Assembly: GCA_019454185.1 (NCBI GenBank)
Contig: CP075368.1
Coordinates: 3,699,649 to 3,763,648, forward strand
Length of the DNA stretch: 64,000 nt
Direction: 5' to 3'
From: Phycisphaeraceae bacterium
GTDB lineage: Bacteria; Planctomycetota; Phycisphaerae; Phycisphaerales; UBA1924
Below the pieces are notes generated by a model. That model had not been told where the DNA came from and did no database searches. It was given only the letters and a program-made list of their open reading frames with translations. Shown one piece after another: positions 41,698 to 51,438 of this stretch (positions are counted from its first letter, which is position 1; the number at the start of each line of letters is the position of its first letter). A program made the translations under genes and the position numbers.

Positions 41698-44400
41698 GTG
41701 GCGATGGAGAGCGATCGGACGAATCTGGCGGCACGGATCGCGCAGGAGGCGGCGGGGATGTCCCCGGAGCGGCGCGAGGCGTTTGTGCGCGAATCGTGCG
41801 GGGGTGATGCGGCGTTGTTGAGCGCGGTGCAGCGTGCGCTGGCGATGACGGAGTCTGCGACGATCGCGCCGGAGGATCGGGGGGATGGGCGTCCGAGCGT
41901 GCTGGACTCGATGCTGATGCACAGGACGATCGCGGCTCCGGGAGGTGCGGAGTCGCCGGGGCGTCGTCGGATTCCGGGGTTTGTGATCGAGCGGGTGCTG
42001 GGCGAGGGCGGGATGGGGACGGTGTATCTGGCGGAGCAGGAGCGGCCGCGGCGGATTGTGGCGCTCAAGGTGGTGAAGGCGGGGCGGATGTCGGCGGCGA
42101 TGCTGCGCCGTTTCGAGCACGAGGCGGAGATCCTTGGGCGGTTGCAGCATCCCGGGATCGCGCAGATCTATCAGGCGGGGACGTTTCAGGAATCGATCGG
42201 CGAGCAGGGGGCGGAGAGCGGGCGCGTGCCGTTCTATGCGATGGAGCTGGTGGAGGGGACGGGGCTGGATGTGTGGGCGAGGAGCGCGACGCAGAGGGAG
42301 AAGCTGGGGTTGTTCGTGCGGGTGTGCGATGCGGTGCAGCACGCGCACCAGAAGGGCGTGATCCATCGCGATCTGAAGCCGTCGAACATCCTCGTGACGC
42401 GCGAGGGGCGGCCGAAGGTGCTGGACTTCGGCGTGGCGCGCCTGGCGGATGCCGAGCAGAGCGAGATGACGTATCACACGGCCGCGGGGCAGCTGGTGGG
42501 GACGCTGCCTTACATGTCGCCGGAGCAGGTGGGGGGGGATCCGAACGATCTTGACACGCGGAGCGATGTGTACGCGCTGGGCGTGATTCTGTATGAGATG
42601 CTGAGCGGGCGTTTGCCCCACGAGTTCTCATCGCCGTCGCTGGCGGATGCGTTGAAGACGATCACGGAGTCGCGGATCACGCCGCTCTCGACGGCGGGGA
42701 GCACGATCGACGCTGACATTGAGACGATCGTCGGGAAGGCGCTCGAGAAGGACCGTGAGCGACGGTACGACTCTGCGGCGGAGTTGGGCGCGGACATCGA
42801 GCGGTATCTGCGGCACGAGCCGATTCTGGCGCGGAGGCCGACGCGTGCGTATCTGACGAGGAAGTTTGTCGCGAGGAATAAGCCGCTGGTCGGGCTCGGG
42901 TGTGTGGCGGCGGCGGCGTTGCTCGCGGGCGTGGCGGGAACGGTGTGGCAGGCGGTGCGTGCGACGGAGGGTCAGCGGCTGGCGGAGGAGCGGCGTTCGG
43001 AGGCGGAGCGATTGAGGTATGAGGCGCAGGCCGCGCTTGCTGACTCGCAGGCGGTGACGGAGTTTCTGACGGGGATGCTGGGGGCGGTGGATCCGGAACT
43101 CGCGCGTGGAGAGGAGATCACGGTCCGGCGGGTGTTGGACCAGACATCGGAGACGATTCCGGCGTTGCGTGAGAGGCCTCGGGTTGCGCTGGCGGTGAGG
43201 ACGACACTGGGGAACACGTACCGCGCGCTGGGGCTGTGGTCGGAGGCGATGCCCCACCTTGTGGCGGCGCGGGATCTTGCGGCTCTGGTGCATGGCGAGG
43301 AGAGCGTGCAGGCGTTGACGTTGCGTCGTTCGATCGCGATCACCACGAGCGATCTGAATGATCCGACGGGCGCGTTGGAGCAGATGGTCGGGGTCGTGGC
43401 GGCGATGGAGCGGGTTGCGGGGCCGAGGTCGGCTGAGACCGCGCTGGCGGTGGGTGACCTCGGGCGGCTCTATGTAGAGACGGGCATGATCGAGGATGCG
43501 GAGCGGACGCTGCGGCGCGCGATCGAGTTGACGCGTGATTCGCTCGGGGCCCGGCATCCGGAGATTCTGACGCAGCGTGATCATCTTGGTGCGTTGATGA
43601 CGGACATGGGGCGATTCGCCGAGGGCGAGGCGATTCTGCGTGAGTTGCTGGAGGATCGACGGGCCGTGTTCGGCGCGGAGAGCCCGACGGTCGCGTACAC
43701 GATCACGACGCTCGCGAACGTGGTGCAGAAGCAGGGGAAGCACGAGGAGGCGATCGCGCTCTTGAGGGAGTCGCTGGCGATCCGTCGCGCGTGCCTGCCA
43801 CCGGATCACCCGTCGCTGCTGGTCAATCTGGCGAACCTTGCGACCGCGCTGATCGGTTCGGGGAGAACCGAGGAGGCGCTGCCGCTGCTGCGAGAGACGG
43901 TGGCGAAGCAGCTTGAGGTGCTCGGGGAGGAGAGCCCGAAGGTGCTGGTCTCGATGGGGACGCTGGCCTTTGCGCTTGAGAACATGGATGAGTTGGATGA
44001 GGCGGAGTCGATCCTGCGACGGATTGTTGAGATCGGCAGGCGGCTGCCCCCGGCGCGTGAGGCGGAGACCCTGAGCAACTTCAATAACCTGGCGATGCTG
44101 CTCTGGAAGCGCGGGAACATGGAGGAGGCCGGGGTGGTGTTTGAGGAGACGGTTGCGAGGGCGCTCGCGGCCCTGCCCCCGGAGCACTACATCTGTGCGA
44201 TCTTCCGGAATAACTACGGGGAGTACCTGGTCGAGGTCGGGCGGGCATCGGATGGGGAATCGCACCTGGTTGAGAGCCACGAGGCGATCGAGAAGTTCTT
44301 CGGGGCCGAGCATCCGAGGACGGTGAAGTCTCGAGGTCGTTTGGAGAAGTTGCGGGCGGCTCTGGAGGCGGAGGGTGTGAGCGCGTCGCGGGGTGGGTGA
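41698..44400 (+). CDS. Membrane Ser/Thr protein kinase with TPR sensor region
   Basis: A 900-residue protein; GTG at 41698 or ATG at 41704. The N-terminus (about 10-50: MSPERREAFVRESCGGDAAL) is the short helical module common before planctomycete kinases. The kinase domain (about 95-375) has GEGGMGTVYLA, ALKVVKA, HRDLKPSN (from 222), LDFGVA and YMSPEQV, so it should be active. A transmembrane helix is at about 394-418. The rest is a TPR array (GRLYVETGMIEDAERTLRRA, GKHEEAIALLRESLAIRRAC and similar), for protein binding. It precedes an ECF sigma gene and a second kinase on the same strand, 93 bases apart, and is probably in one functional cluster. Confidence 0.92.
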   Translation: MAMESDRTNLAARIAQEAAGMSPERREAFVRESCGGDAALLSAVQRALAMTESATIAPEDRGDGRPSVLDSMLMHRTIAAPGGAESPGRRRIPGFVIERVLGEGGMGTVYLAEQERPRRIVALKVVKAGRMSAAMLRRFEHEAEILGRLQHPGIAQIYQAGTFQESIGEQGAESGRVPFYAMELVEGTGLDVWARSATQREKLGLFVRVCDAVQHAHQKGVIHRDLKPSNILVTREGRPKVLDFGVARLADAEQSEMTYHTAAGQLVGTLPYMSPEQVGGDPNDLDTRSDVYALGVILYEMLSGRLPHEFSSPSLADALKTITESRITPLSTAGSTIDADIETIVGKALEKDRERRYDSAAELGADIERYLRHEPILARRPTRAYLTRKFVARNKPLVGLGCVAAAALLAGVAGTVWQAVRATEGQRLAEERRSEAERLRYEAQAALADSQAVTEFLTGMLGAVDPELARGEEITVRRVLDQTSETIPALRERPRVALAVRTTLGNTYRALGLWSEAMPHLVAARDLAALVHGEESVQALTLRRSIAITTSDLNDPTGALEQMVGVVAAMERVAGPRSAETALAVGDLGRLYVETGMIEDAERTLRRAIELTRDSLGARHPEILTQRDHLGALMTDMGRFAEGEAILRELLEDRRAVFGAESPTVAYTITTLANVVQKQGKHEEAIALLRESLAIRRACLPPDHPSLLVNLANLATALIGSGRTEEALPLLRETVAKQLEVLGEESPKVLVSMGTLAFALENMDELDEAESILRRIVEIGRRLPPAREAETLSNFNNLAMLLWKRGNMEEAGVVFEETVARALAALPPEHYICAIFRNNYGEYLVEVGRASDGESHLVESHEAIEKFFGAEHPRTVKSRGRLEKLRAALEAEGVSASRGG

Positions 44401-44428
44401 GAATCGGCAGGGCGGTCGGATTGGTTTG

Positions 44429-44437
44429 TGGTATACT
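44429..44437 (+). promoter_or_regulatory. Extended -10 promoter element before the ECF sigma gene
   Basis: TGGTATACT (44429-44437) has the TGn extension plus TATACT. No good -35 is seen. It is about 55 bases from the ATG at 44493. Confidence 0.45.
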
Positions 44438-44492
44438 GGGCGGAGTGTGCCAGACTGGGGGTTTGTGCACGGTGCCGCGTTCTCAGCAATCC

Positions 44493-45101
44493 ATGTTCGC
44501 TACACGCACGACGACGCGTCTGTTGGACGCGCTGCGGGAGGGTGACAACCAGCCGGCGTGGGCGCAGATCGACTCGCGATACCGGCCGGTGATCGCTGGG
44601 TTGTCGCGTCGGCTGGGGCTGAGCGATGCGGACGCGGAGGAGGCGGCGCAGCGGACGCTCGCGGAGTTTGTGCGTGTGTACCGGGATGGGCGTTATGACC
44701 GGAGCAAGGGGCGGTTGAGTTCGTGGATCCTGGGGATCGCGCATCGGACCGCGCTGCGTGTGCGTCGGGAGGGGCGTCGGGCGGTTCATGCCGAGATGGA
44801 TGCTGTCGAGGATCCGGGCGAAGAGGGTCACGACGAGGGGGCGTTGCGTTCGATCTGGACGGATGAGCGCGATCGGGCGATCCTGGCGCGGGCGTTCGAT
44901 CTGCTGCGGGAGGATTCGGCGGTCGATCCGCGGACGATCTTGGCGTTCGAGCTGGTGGCGATGCGCGGGGTGCCGGCGGCCGAGGTTGCGGCGCAGTGCG
45001 CGATGTCCGTCGATCAGGTGTATGTGGCGAAGACGCGCATGACGAGGCGCCTGAAGTCGCTCGTTGAGGAGTTGACAGAGGCCTTTGAGGAGGATGTCTG
45101 A
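44493..45101 (+). CDS. ECF-family sigma factor linked to Ser/Thr kinases
   Basis: A 202-residue protein from ATG at 44493; GTG at 44472 is an alternative. Region 2: SRYRPVIAGLSRRLGLSDAD, EEAAQRTLAEFVRVYRDGRY, SSWILGIAHRTALRVRREGR. Region 4: FELVAMRGVPAAEVAAQCAM, SVDQVYVAKTRMTRRLKSLV. This type differs from the sigma factor at 35996 and resembles the planctomycete ECF groups found next to kinases. Its stop codon is directly followed by the GTG of the kinase at 45102, with no spacer, so translation is coupled. The kinase's N-terminal zinc-finger-like module may bind it. Confidence 0.9.
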   Translation: MFATRTTTRLLDALREGDNQPAWAQIDSRYRPVIAGLSRRLGLSDADAEEAAQRTLAEFVRVYRDGRYDRSKGRLSSWILGIAHRTALRVRREGRRAVHAEMDAVEDPGEEGHDEGALRSIWTDERDRAILARAFDLLREDSAVDPRTILAFELVAMRGVPAAEVAAQCAMSVDQVYVAKTRMTRRLKSLVEELTEAFEEDV

Positions 45102-48053
45102 GTGGTTCCGGAGCGTGGAGGGTCGGCGGGTCGTTGCCCGAGCGCGGCGGAGATCGACCGCCTCGCTTCCGGCGATGATTCGGACGGGTCGATCCGGACG
45201 CACGTGGATGGGTGTGAGATCTGCCTGGAGCGGCTGCGTGCGGCGGAGGAGGACGCGTCGTTCATCCGCAGGGCCCGCGAGTTGTCTGAGCTTGATTCCG
45301 GTCCGGAGGGCGCGCCGCGGATCCGAGGGTATCGGATCCAGTCGGTGATCAGTTCGGGGTCGCAGGGAGTGGTGTACCGGGCGGTGCAGGAGGCGACGTC
45401 GCGCGTGGTTGCGATCAAGGCGTTGTCGACGGGCGGGGATGTATCGGCACGTCAGCGGCATCGGGCGGAGCGCGAGGCGGAGATCACGGCGCGATTGCGG
45501 CATCCCAATCTGGTAACGGTCTTTGAGTCGCGGGCTCTGGCGGACGGGCGGATCGCGGTGATCATGGAGTATGTGGACGGTGTGCCGCTGGATGCGTGGG
45601 CTCCGCCGGGCGACAGCGCGTCGGCGCGTCAGCGTGGGATGCTGGAGGTGTTTGTCGCGGTGTGCAACGGGATCCACAACGCGCACCTGAACGGCGTGAT
45701 CCATCGCGACCTGAAGCCGGACAACATTCTGGTGACGCCCGAGGGGCGTGCGGTGGTGATCGACTTCGGCATCGCGCGTGCGGGGACGCTGCGTCTCACG
45801 CTGACGGGCGAGTTCGCGGGTACTCCGGCGTATGTGTCTCCGGAGCAGGCATCGGGAAAGTCCGACCAGATCGACGCGCTGACGGACGTGTACTCGCTGG
45901 GTGTGATCCTGTACCAACTGGTGTGCGGGGCGATGCCGTACGACGTCGGGGGATCGCTGTACGAGGTGATCCGGGCGGTGGAGACGGCGGAGCCGATCGA
46001 GCCGCGGCGGGTTGTGCCGTCATTGTCGCAGGATCTTGAGGCGATCATCCTGAAGGCGATGCGCAAGGACAAGGCCCTGAGGTATCAGTCGGCGGCGAGT
46101 CTTGCGAGGGATATCGAGCGATACCTTGCGGGGATCCCGGTTGATGCGCGGAGCGGTTCGGGGTGGTATCTGCTGCGGAAGGCGATCGTTGTGAACCGCT
46201 CGCGGATCGCGATGGCGGGGTTCCTGCTTCTGCTTGTTGCGGCGGCGGGGGCGGTGGTGGTGATCAGCACGGCGGGGGCTGCTGCTGCGGCGCGTCGGGC
46301 TCGTCTTGACCGGGAGATCGCGAGGCAGGAGCAGGTGCGTGCGCAGGCGGTGACGGAGTTGCTGCGAGAGGTGTTGCCGACGGACGATCCGACTCGGCCG
46401 GAGTTGGCGCAGGAACTGGGCGCGGGATTGGATCGGTTGTACACGCGTCTGGAGACGGGGTCGTTCGCGTCGGATCCGGACGTGGATCAGGCGTTGCGGC
46501 GGCTGTGGAGCCGCGTGTACACGGATATTTCCGGCGGTCGTGCGGTGGCGCAGGTGGCGTACGCGGAGGTGGCGTTGCGGACGGGGCTCGAGCGTCTGCG
46601 TGCGGAGCACGGGACGGTGCATCCGGAGATCGCGGAGACGTTGCACGAGTTGGGCGCGGTCTTGCTCTTGCGGAAGCGGTATGCCGAGGCGGAGCGGGCG
46701 GTGCGTGACGCGATCGAGATGCGAACGCGCCTGATGCAAGCGGGGAACGAGTTGGCGCGTGCGGGGGTGGAGCTGTCCCGGTCGCTGCACGCGAGCGTGC
46801 TGATGGCGATGCATCAGGAGTCGGAGGCGGAGACCGAGGCGCGTGTTGCCCTTGAGGGCCTTCGCGGGATCGAGAGCGACGAGGCGCGTGTTGCGGCGGC
46901 GCGGATGGCATCGCTGATTGCGCGAGCGCGCCTCATGGCGGGCGCGCCGGCGGAGGCCGAGCCGCTGCTGCGGGAGGCGCTGAAGCTGCGGATGCGCGTG
47001 CTTGTGCCCGCATCGCCGGATGTGGTTGCCACACTCGGGGAGGCGGCTGCGCTCCTGGAGCGTGCGCCTGAGTGCGATCTGGCTCGTGACTTTGCGATGG
47101 CGTGGGGTGTGCCGACATCGCGGGTTGCGGAGGCGATCAGAGCGGATCTGCCCGTCCTTGAGTCGTCGCGGACGGTAAGGAAGGGTGAGAGCGGGCCGAA
47201 GGGTCGAGCGGCGGCGTTCGGGCGGCTTGCGGCTCTGCACCAGCGGCTGCTTGGTGAGCGTGATCCGTCGGTCGCGCAGGTGTACATGCTGCGGATGCGA
47301 GCGGCGGAGGCGGAAGGGTTGAAGTCCGAGATGATCGATTCGGCTCTGCTGGCGGCGGATGTGCTGTCGTCTCTGTATGGCCAGGACCATCGCTCGCTGC
47401 TGCCTTGCTATGAGACGGCTTCCGTCGAGTTGGCGCGTGCGGGACGAACGGCAGAGGCGGTTGAGTTGGCACGGGCGGTTGTGCGGATCCGGTCGATGCT
47501 CCCGCCCGAGGCGCGGGACGCGCTGCTCCTCGGGAACAGCCGGCGGTATCTCGCGTGGTTTCTCGGGCTGCACGGCGCACACGAGGAGGCGGTTCGTGAG
47601 GGGCTGGAAGCGAGGGCGTTGCTGTCGGATGTGCTCGGGCCTGAGCACCACATCATCGCGACGGTTGATGCCTTTATGGCGATCTCGCTCGTACAGATGA
47701 GCGGGTCGGCGGTGTCGGTCGGCTTTCCGTTCGACGATCCGTTGGCGGAAGCGGACGCGCGGTCTGCCGGTGCGATGCGGATCGCGTTGTCGTCGGCCTC
47801 GATGCCGTTCGATCAGGTGATGGCAACCAAGATCGCCAGGGCGCACGTGCTGTGCGCGACCGATCGCGCGGCAGAGGCGGCGCAGTTGGTCAGAGAGGGG
47901 TGGAACAACGCCATTGACGTAGACCTGGCGTACACGTATCGGGATCTTCACTTTCGGGATGCGATCGCGGCGTTCGACGCGGCAGGAGATGCGGCGGCCG
48001 CTGAGGATTTCAGGCGTCGGCTTGCGCGAGGCGTGCCGCGTCGGGGTGAGTGA
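45102..48053 (+). CDS. Membrane Ser/Thr kinase with anti-sigma-like zinc finger and TPR-like C-terminus
   Basis: A 983-residue protein; start GTG at 45102, immediately after the sigma stop. Residues about 11-45 have H34-x3-C38-x2-C41, the same spacing as the kinase at 17192 and as zf-HC2 anti-sigma factors. The kinase domain (about 70-350) shows SSGSQGVVYRA, VAIKAL, HRDLKPDN (from 200), IDFGIA and YVSPEQA. A transmembrane helix is at about 368-392. The C-terminal 580 residues are helical with TPR-like pairs (LHELGAVLLLRKRYAEAERA and RAEALLREALKLRMR-type). It may hold the sigma factor off until a signal is sensed, releasing it after phosphorylation; this is inference. Confidence 0.92.
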   Translation: MVPERGGSAGRCPSAAEIDRLASGDDSDGSIRTHVDGCEICLERLRAAEEDASFIRRARELSELDSGPEGAPRIRGYRIQSVISSGSQGVVYRAVQEATSRVVAIKALSTGGDVSARQRHRAEREAEITARLRHPNLVTVFESRALADGRIAVIMEYVDGVPLDAWAPPGDSASARQRGMLEVFVAVCNGIHNAHLNGVIHRDLKPDNILVTPEGRAVVIDFGIARAGTLRLTLTGEFAGTPAYVSPEQASGKSDQIDALTDVYSLGVILYQLVCGAMPYDVGGSLYEVIRAVETAEPIEPRRVVPSLSQDLEAIILKAMRKDKALRYQSAASLARDIERYLAGIPVDARSGSGWYLLRKAIVVNRSRIAMAGFLLLLVAAAGAVVVISTAGAAAAARRARLDREIARQEQVRAQAVTELLREVLPTDDPTRPELAQELGAGLDRLYTRLETGSFASDPDVDQALRRLWSRVYTDISGGRAVAQVAYAEVALRTGLERLRAEHGTVHPEIAETLHELGAVLLLRKRYAEAERAVRDAIEMRTRLMQAGNELARAGVELSRSLHASVLMAMHQESEAETEARVALEGLRGIESDEARVAAARMASLIARARLMAGAPAEAEPLLREALKLRMRVLVPASPDVVATLGEAAALLERAPECDLARDFAMAWGVPTSRVAEAIRADLPVLESSRTVRKGESGPKGRAAAFGRLAALHQRLLGERDPSVAQVYMLRMRAAEAEGLKSEMIDSALLAADVLSSLYGQDHRSLLPCYETASVELARAGRTAEAVELARAVVRIRSMLPPEARDALLLGNSRRYLAWFLGLHGAHEEAVREGLEARALLSDVLGPEHHIIATVDAFMAISLVQMSGSAVSVGFPFDDPLAEADARSAGAMRIALSSASMPFDQVMATKIARAHVLCATDRAAEAAQLVREGWNNAIDVDLAYTYRDLHFRDAIAAFDAAGDAAAAEDFRRRLARGVPRRGE

Positions 48054-48136
48054 AGCGAGACGGGCCGGCGTGGCGTTGTGCCGGGTGCCGGCCCGCGTCC
48101 CAGCGGGGGTGGAGAGACGAGATCGACAGCGGCGGA

Positions 48137-48895
48137 TCAGAGCCGACGGCGGCGCAGCGCGATGAGTCCGCCGACACCGACGAGCGCGGCGGCTCCGGGT
48201 GCGGGAATGACTGTGATGCGTGCGCTGAAGATGAGACCGCTGACGGAGACGCCGATGTCGCGCTGGTAGAAGTAGAGATAGTTCAGTCCCGGATTGACGA
48301 AGGAGGTGATGTTCTGGAAGTGGAAGGTAGAGGAGACGAAGGTGCCGCCGTCGTAGCCGGTGGACATGCCGTTGATGTAGAGCCCTGCCTGGTTGCCGCC
48401 GCCGTAGAAGGGGTGATCCCCGAGATAGTCATCGACGGCGAACTCGAGTGCGAGCGTCGCGTTCGTGATGCTGGAGAGGGAGATGTTGAAGGGGACGGCG
48501 TAGAGGCATGAGCCGGGGGCGCCCCATCCGACGCCGGGTGTGCCGTCGGGGTTGGTGAAGAAGCCGTCGAAGTTGATCCAGCGTGCGAGGGGATCGCTGA
48601 TTCCGGGCGTCCAGGCCCACACGGGGTTGATAACGGAGGCGGAGGGACCGGATGCCGCGCCGGCGAAGTCGCCCGCCGTGAAGGGTGATGCGCTGATGGC
48701 GGCACCGGGCGGGTTGTTGGGGAGGAAGGTGACGATGTCGTCCTGCTGCCCGGCGAGTCCGGGGAGTCCGCCGACCTGCCCGCTGCGGAGGTTGATGATC
48801 TGCGGCGCGGCGGATGCGGCTCCGGCGAGTGCCGCGAGCGCGAGAGAGGCGGCGATCGGCTTCGAGCGATCAAGGATGCTGGTTGTGCGATGCAT
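48137..48895 (-). CDS. PEP-CTERM-type secreted protein (paralogue of 20798-21544)
   Basis: A 252-residue protein from ATG at 48895 with a signal peptide ending near GAASA (about 29). It shares RSGQVGGLPGLAGQQDD, ISDPLARWIN and NYLYFYQRDIG with the protein at 20798. The C-terminus VIPAPGAAALVGVGGLIAL followed by RRRR is the PEP-CTERM sorting signal. Likely anchored or processed at the cell surface by an exosortase, which is not encoded here. Convergent with the kinase at 45102; the paralogue likewise faces a kinase gene. Role unknown. Confidence 0.85.
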   Translation of the reverse strand: MHRTTSILDRSKPIAASLALAALAGAASAAPQIINLRSGQVGGLPGLAGQQDDIVTFLPNNPPGAAISASPFTAGDFAGAASGPSASVINPVWAWTPGISDPLARWINFDGFFTNPDGTPGVGWGAPGSCLYAVPFNISLSSITNATLALEFAVDDYLGDHPFYGGGNQAGLYINGMSTGYDGGTFVSSTFHFQNITSFVNPGLNYLYFYQRDIGVSVSGLIFSARITVIPAPGAAALVGVGGLIALRRRRL

Positions 48896-49112
48896 GGTTT
48901 CGTCTCCTGTGTGTGTTGAGGTCGAGGGTTGGTGTGGGGACTGCGGAGCTTGCGAGCACATGAGTTGCCGCCACGGGGCTCGATCTTGCACGACGCGGGA
49001 GGAATTTTGGATGTCGATATGGGCGGCACGCGCGCGGAATGGGCGCGCGTCCCGATGGGCGTCGCGTCGGCGGGAGGGGATGGGGGCTTTCAGGGTGTGT
49101 GGCGCGACGGTT

Positions 49113-51215
49113 TCAGTGGGCGAGCATGTCGGCGGGGACGGATTGCCATGAGCCGTCGGGCGCACGCCACTTCAGGGAGAGGGCCGCACCGCCGGTGCGA
49201 TTGAACCAGTCGATCGTGATGCGGTGGTAGCCGGCTTCGAGGGGTGCGCTGGCGCGGACCTCGCGGGCCGCGTGGAGGCCGTCGTTGTCGATGACGAGGT
49301 TGTCGTCGATCAAGAGGCGCGAGCCATCGTCGGAGGTGAGGGCGAAGTGGTACATCCCGGTCGCGGGGACGCTGATGACGCCGGTGTAACGGCGTGCGAC
49401 ATGCTCCGGCGGCGGATTCTCGGGGGGGAGCGCGACGGTGGGTGAGATGGTCTCGGATTCGGGGGCGAGAGAGAGGAAGTCGGCGCAGCGCTGGAAGTCG
49501 CCGGAGAAGGTCTGGACCTTCAGCCCGGGATCCGGGGCGCGGACGAAGAGGGTCGCGCCCCAGGGCTCGACGCGCGTGAGGGAGCGGGTGGCAAGATCGG
49601 AGACGCGTCGGTCGCCGACGAAGACGGCGGCGGAGATGGTGGCGGATTCGGTGAGCGTGATCGGGCCGGATGGAACGGGAGAGGTCGCCGATGGGGCGGA
49701 ACCGTCGAGCGTGTAACGGATGGTTGCGCCGGGCGCGGTGTTGAGCGTCGGCGAGGTGAGCGTGATGGTGGTTGATGCGACAAAGTTCTCGCTGTCGGCG
49801 TTGATGGTGACCGGGTGGTAGATCACGGGTTCTCCATCGAAGACGAGTTTGATGACAGTGGCATCGGGGTCGGGCGTGAGTGTGGAGGAGGATGGGAGGG
49901 TGATGTCGAGTCCGCCGGAGGCGAGCGAGGCGCGGAGCGTCGAACTCCGGCGGCCGAGGATCTGTGCATCGCGCGGTGCGGAGCCGATCCCATCGACGAA
50001 GAGGCGGCCGTCGGTCGGCCAGTCGAAGACGTGGAGGTAGAGGGTTGTGCGCTTTCCGTCGCGTTTGATCGTGCAGCGGCCCCAGGGCGTTGAGGGGAGG
50101 ATACTGGCGCCGGTGCCGTGGATGGCTTCGCCATTGACCTCCATCCAGCGGCCGATGTGCGCGAGGCGATCGGCCTCGGAGGGCTCGATCCGACCGTTGG
50201 CCATGGGGCCGATGTTGAGGAGGAAGTTGCCGCCCTTGCTGGCGACATCGATGAGCGTGCGGACGAGCATCTGGCCGGACTTTGGATTGGTGTCGGCTTT
50301 GTTGTGCCCCCAGTGGGTGTGGATGGTCATGCAGGTCTCCCAGTCGACACCGGGGAGGCCCTGGGCGGGGACTTCCTGCTCGGGTGTGCCGAAGTCGCCG
50401 ACGGCATCGTCGCTCTGGCTGAAACCGGCCATGCCGCTGCGGTGGACATCGACGCGGTTGTTGATGATGACATCGGGCTGGAGCGAGCGGCAGAGGTTGT
50501 AGAGGGCGACGCCGCGTTCGTGGGTCCACGTGGACTCCCACTCGCCGTCGAACCACATGACGCCGATGGGTCCGTAGTTGGTGAGGAGTTCGGTGACTTG
50601 TGCGTTGAGATAGGCATTGAAGCGGTCGTAGTCCGCGCCGGCGGTGGGGCGGTCGGTCTCCCATGTGCGACGAGGGAGGTAGTCCGGGTGGTGCCAATCC
50701 ATGATGGAGTGGTACCAGCAGATCATGAGGCCGTGCTTGCGGCAGGCGTCGGCCATCTCCTTCATGATGTCGCGCTTGAAGGGCGTCGACATGACGTCGA
50801 AGTCGGAGACTTGGGAGTTGAAGAGGGCGAAGCCGTCGTGGTGCTTGGTGGTGATGACGATGTACTTCATGCCGGCGTCCTTCGCGGCGAGCACGATGGC
50901 GTCGGCGTCGAAGTCAACGGGGTTGAACTGCGAGGCGAAGGTGTCGTAGGTTTCCAGGGGGATCTGGGCGGTGGTGCGGATCCACTCGCCGTAGGTGTTG
51001 ACGCCGTTCCATTCACCGGCTGGTATGGAATAAAGCCCCCAGTGGATGAAGAGGCCGAAGCGTGCATCGCGCCACCACTCCATGCGCGGGTCGTCGCGGA
51101 GGGCGGGGTCGTTGAGGCGTGAGGAGGCGTTGTCCACGCGGTGATCGTTGGCCGCGCACGCGGCGAGGAGGGCGAGGGGGATGCAGGCGAGGAGGGGGAG
51201 GAGGCGATGGTGCAT
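49113..51215 (-). CDS. GH29 alpha-L-fucosidase lipoprotein with PA14-like C-terminal domain
   Basis: A 700-residue protein from ATG at 51215. A lipobox LLAAC (about 16-20) predicts a lipid anchor. The GH29 domain (about 35-410) begins EWWRDARFGLFIHWGLYS, with the catalytic nucleophile Asp in GVMWFDGEW and conserved KYIVITTKHHDGFALF. It removes alpha-L-fucose from glycans; fucosylated marine polysaccharides are typical planctomycete substrates. A short beta-sandwich (chitobiase-like, RYTLDGSAPS) follows, then a PA14-like domain (ARRYTGVISVPATGMYHFAL, LLIDDNLVIDNDG) that binds carbohydrate. No other polysaccharide enzymes are adjacent. Confidence 0.92.
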   Translation of the reverse strand: MHHRLLPLLACIPLALLAACAANDHRVDNASSRLNDPALRDDPRMEWWRDARFGLFIHWGLYSIPAGEWNGVNTYGEWIRTTAQIPLETYDTFASQFNPVDFDADAIVLAAKDAGMKYIVITTKHHDGFALFNSQVSDFDVMSTPFKRDIMKEMADACRKHGLMICWYHSIMDWHHPDYLPRRTWETDRPTAGADYDRFNAYLNAQVTELLTNYGPIGVMWFDGEWESTWTHERGVALYNLCRSLQPDVIINNRVDVHRSGMAGFSQSDDAVGDFGTPEQEVPAQGLPGVDWETCMTIHTHWGHNKADTNPKSGQMLVRTLIDVASKGGNFLLNIGPMANGRIEPSEADRLAHIGRWMEVNGEAIHGTGASILPSTPWGRCTIKRDGKRTTLYLHVFDWPTDGRLFVDGIGSAPRDAQILGRRSSTLRASLASGGLDITLPSSSTLTPDPDATVIKLVFDGEPVIYHPVTINADSENFVASTTITLTSPTLNTAPGATIRYTLDGSAPSATSPVPSGPITLTESATISAAVFVGDRRVSDLATRSLTRVEPWGATLFVRAPDPGLKVQTFSGDFQRCADFLSLAPESETISPTVALPPENPPPEHVARRYTGVISVPATGMYHFALTSDDGSRLLIDDNLVIDNDGLHAAREVRASAPLEAGYHRITIDWFNRTGGAALSLKWRAPDGSWQSVPADMLAH

Positions 51216-51438
51216 GGGGGTGAGTGTACAGGAATGCGTGTGAATGTGGTGGGTGCGGCAGGGGGCACCTGTTGCGAGCGGAACGGAAGACGCGGTGCAA
51301 GGGGCGATGCCCCCTGCAACCCCCGAAAGCCGGAAGAGCTCGAGTTGTGTCGCCTCCGGCGACAAGGGAATAAGGAAGCGCGGCGCCGCGCAAGTCCGAC
51401 TCATCTCTGCATTGAGAATGCAACACCCCGAGCTTGCG
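51216..51438. other. Intergenic region with palindromes, left of the insertion sequence
   Basis: Palindromes include GGGGC-GAT-GCCCC (near 51301), TGTCGCC-TCC-GGCGACA (51347-51363) and GCGCGGCGCCGCGC (51379-51392). At 51424-51438 is the left half of the REP that the insertion sequence split. No gene. Confidence 0.6.

Noticed and set aside
42628..44313. Long open frame antisense to the kinase at 41698
   Set aside because: Arg/His/Leu-rich composition without any motif; the kinase reading explains the DNA fully. Similar frames at 46020-47951 and 49090-50697 were rejected for the same reason.
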